From Sulfidibacter corallicola (lineage in GTDB: Bacteria > Acidobacteriota > Holophagae > Acanthopleuribacterales > Acanthopleuribacteraceae): DNA of 64,000 bases. Made by a program: the position numbers and the translations under genes. The stretch lies in assembly GCF_017498545.1 (NCBI RefSeq), contig NZ_CP071793.1:5419001-5483000 (forward strand). Reading direction: 5' to 3'. Of this stretch, positions 62,692 to 64,000 are shown piece after piece; the stretch's first letter is position 1; every line of letters begins with the position of its first letter. The notes below the pieces were generated by a model, which did not search any database, was not told the origin of the DNA, and saw nothing but the letters and a program-made list of their open reading frames with translations.

Positions 62692-64000
62692 ATGAAAGAA
62701 CCGGTGGTTACACTGGACCTGGCCAAAGAACACGGCCTGACGGAAGAGGAATTCCGCAAAGCATGTGACATTTTGGGGCGAACCCCCAGCTTCACCGAGC
62801 TGGGCATTTTCTCGGCCATGTGGTCCGAACACTGCTCCTACAAGAGTTCGAAGATCCATTTGAAACGACTGCCCACCACGGGCGAACAGGTCGTCATCGG
62901 ACCCGGCGAGAACGCGGGTGCCGTCGACCTCGGCGACGGCCTGTGCGCCGTCTTCAAAATGGAAAGTCATAACCACCCTTCGTTCATCGAGCCCTATCAA
63001 GGTGCGGCCACCGGCGTCGGCGGCATTCTGCGCGACGTGTTCACCATGGGTGCTCGACCGGTCGCCAACATGAACGCGCTCCGCTTCGGCGCGCCCGATC
63101 GGGCACACATGAAGTACCTGGTCAAAGGCGTGACCAAGGGCATCGGTGACTACGGCAACTGTATGGGGATTCCCACGGTTGGCGGCGAGGTCTTTTTCGA
63201 TCCGGCCTTTCAGGGCAACATCCTGGTCAACGCCATGACGGTCGGCCTGGCCAAAAAGGACGCGATCTTCCTGGGCGAAGCTTCCGGCGTCGGCAACGTG
63301 GCCGTCTACGTGGGCGCCAAGACCGGACGCGACGGCATTCACGGCGCCACCATGGCTTCCGAGGAGTTCAACGAGGAATCCGAACAGAAGCGACCCACCG
63401 TTCAGGTCGGTGATCCGTTCACCGAAAAGCTCCTGCTCGAGGCGCTGATGGAATTGTTCCCCACCGGTGCCGTCATCGGCATTCAGGACATGGGTGCGGC
63501 GGGGCTCACCTCCTCGAGTTTCGAGATGGCCGGACGCGCCGGCTCCGGTGTCGACCTGGACCTCTCGAAGGTACCCATGCGCGAAGAGCACATGACGGCC
63601 TACGAAATCATGCTCAGCGAGAGCCAGGAGCGGATGCTGCTGGTATGTCATCCCGATCGCGTGGACGAGGTCGTGCGCGTGTTCGACAAGTGGGACCTTT
63701 CGGCCGCGGTCATCGGGGTCGTCACGGATACCGGCCGGGTTCGCATCAAGAATCCCGAGGGTGACATCGTGGCCGATATGCCGGTCGGGCCCTTGGCCGA
63801 CCAGGCGCCGATGTACGATCGACCCTACAGCGAACCGCCCGCGTACGCCGAGTACCGGGCATTCGACACCACGCCCTACGCCAACGTCGACCAACCCGCC
63901 GAGGTGCTGCGCAAGCTGCTGGCGAGTCCCAACGTCGCGTCCAAGCAGTGGTTCTACCGGCAGTACGATCACACGGTCCAGACCAACACGGTTCTGGGAC
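62692..64000 (+). CDS. purL: phosphoribosylformylglycinamidine synthase, PurL subunit (5' part)
   Basis: The gene runs off the window's right edge; 436 residues are present of about 730-750 in small-type PurL. Motifs: FTELGIFSAMWSEHCSYKSS with the active His, FKMESHNHPSFIEPYQGAAT, GVGGILRDVFTMGARPVANM, GIPTVGGEVFFDPAF and QDMGAAGLTSSSFEMAGRA. It converts FGAR and ammonia from PurQ to FGAM, the fourth step of purine synthesis. purS and purQ are not in the window, so they may lie downstream. Confidence 0.96.
   Translation, partial: MKEPVVTLDLAKEHGLTEEEFRKACDILGRTPSFTELGIFSAMWSEHCSYKSSKIHLKRLPTTGEQVVIGPGENAGAVDLGDGLCAVFKMESHNHPSFIEPYQGAATGVGGILRDVFTMGARPVANMNALRFGAPDRAHMKYLVKGVTKGIGDYGNCMGIPTVGGEVFFDPAFQGNILVNAMTVGLAKKDAIFLGEASGVGNVAVYVGAKTGRDGIHGATMASEEFNEESEQKRPTVQVGDPFTEKLLLEALMELFPTGAVIGIQDMGAAGLTSSSFEMAGRAGSGVDLDLSKVPMREEHMTAYEIMLSESQERMLLVCHPDRVDEVVRVFDKWDLSAAVIGVVTDTGRVRIKNPEGDIVADMPVGPLADQAPMYDRPYSEPPAYAEYRAFDTTPYANVDQPAEVLRKLLASPNVASKQWFYRQYDHTVQTNTVLG

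Overview
The window looks like a chromosome segment of a GC-rich Gram-negative bacterium. LpxB, an MsbA-type flippase, a TolC-family protein and a SusC/SusD pair show an outer membrane. BACON-like and Calx-beta domains in very large secreted proteins, many secreted proteins of unknown family, and the mix of house-keeping genes point, as inference only, to Acidobacteriota (Holophagae/Acanthopleuribacter-like). No rRNA, tRNA, CRISPR array, prophage or intact insertion sequence was seen.

Layout. 1-6525: a tightly coupled plus-strand operon with two Dpp/Opp-type ABC permeases, two secreted proteins of unknown family (one propeller-like) and a fused double ATPase. 6836-15971: a second plus-strand block of three exported proteins, a 1654-residue modular surface protein and a TolC-family protein. 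15972-16445: a gene-free stretch packed with short repeats, one family of which recurs in inverted orientation near 20.8 kb. 16446-31410: mixed genes, including DUF2333, thrS without its TGS domain, a Sua5/TsaC protein, a secreted protein sharing a module with the large surface protein, a convergent two-component pair whose 3' ends overlap, queG, an EamA transporter, a zinc-ribbon protein, a sulfurtransferase, a sirtuin that has lost most zinc ligands, and an SDR-type threonine dehydrogenase.

31587-37268: a secreted protein, then a SusC/SusD-like uptake pair with a good promoter and a strong terminator. 37500-43854: a minus-strand operon reading lpxB-msbA-yicC-gmk-rpoZ-coaBC, which joins lipid A synthesis to nucleotide, RNA and CoA functions. 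44321-47361: an acidic protein, then metK-ahcY (activated methyl cycle). 47632-50352: a flavoprotein/polyferredoxin redox pair. 50724-55623: CheR, two glycosyltransferases and a WecA-type initiating transferase (surface polysaccharide). 55745-58622: MobA, an SDR, a PTPS/QueD-like protein without the usual cysteine, and Maf. 59401-64000: rpoD behind a 778-base leader, fabH, and the 5' part of purL.

The best candidates for something undescribed are the two secreted-protein blocks in the first 16 kb. The first couples an ABC transporter to secreted proteins instead of a visible solute-binding protein. The second ends in a TolC-like exit duct. Functions for them are inferred, not shown.
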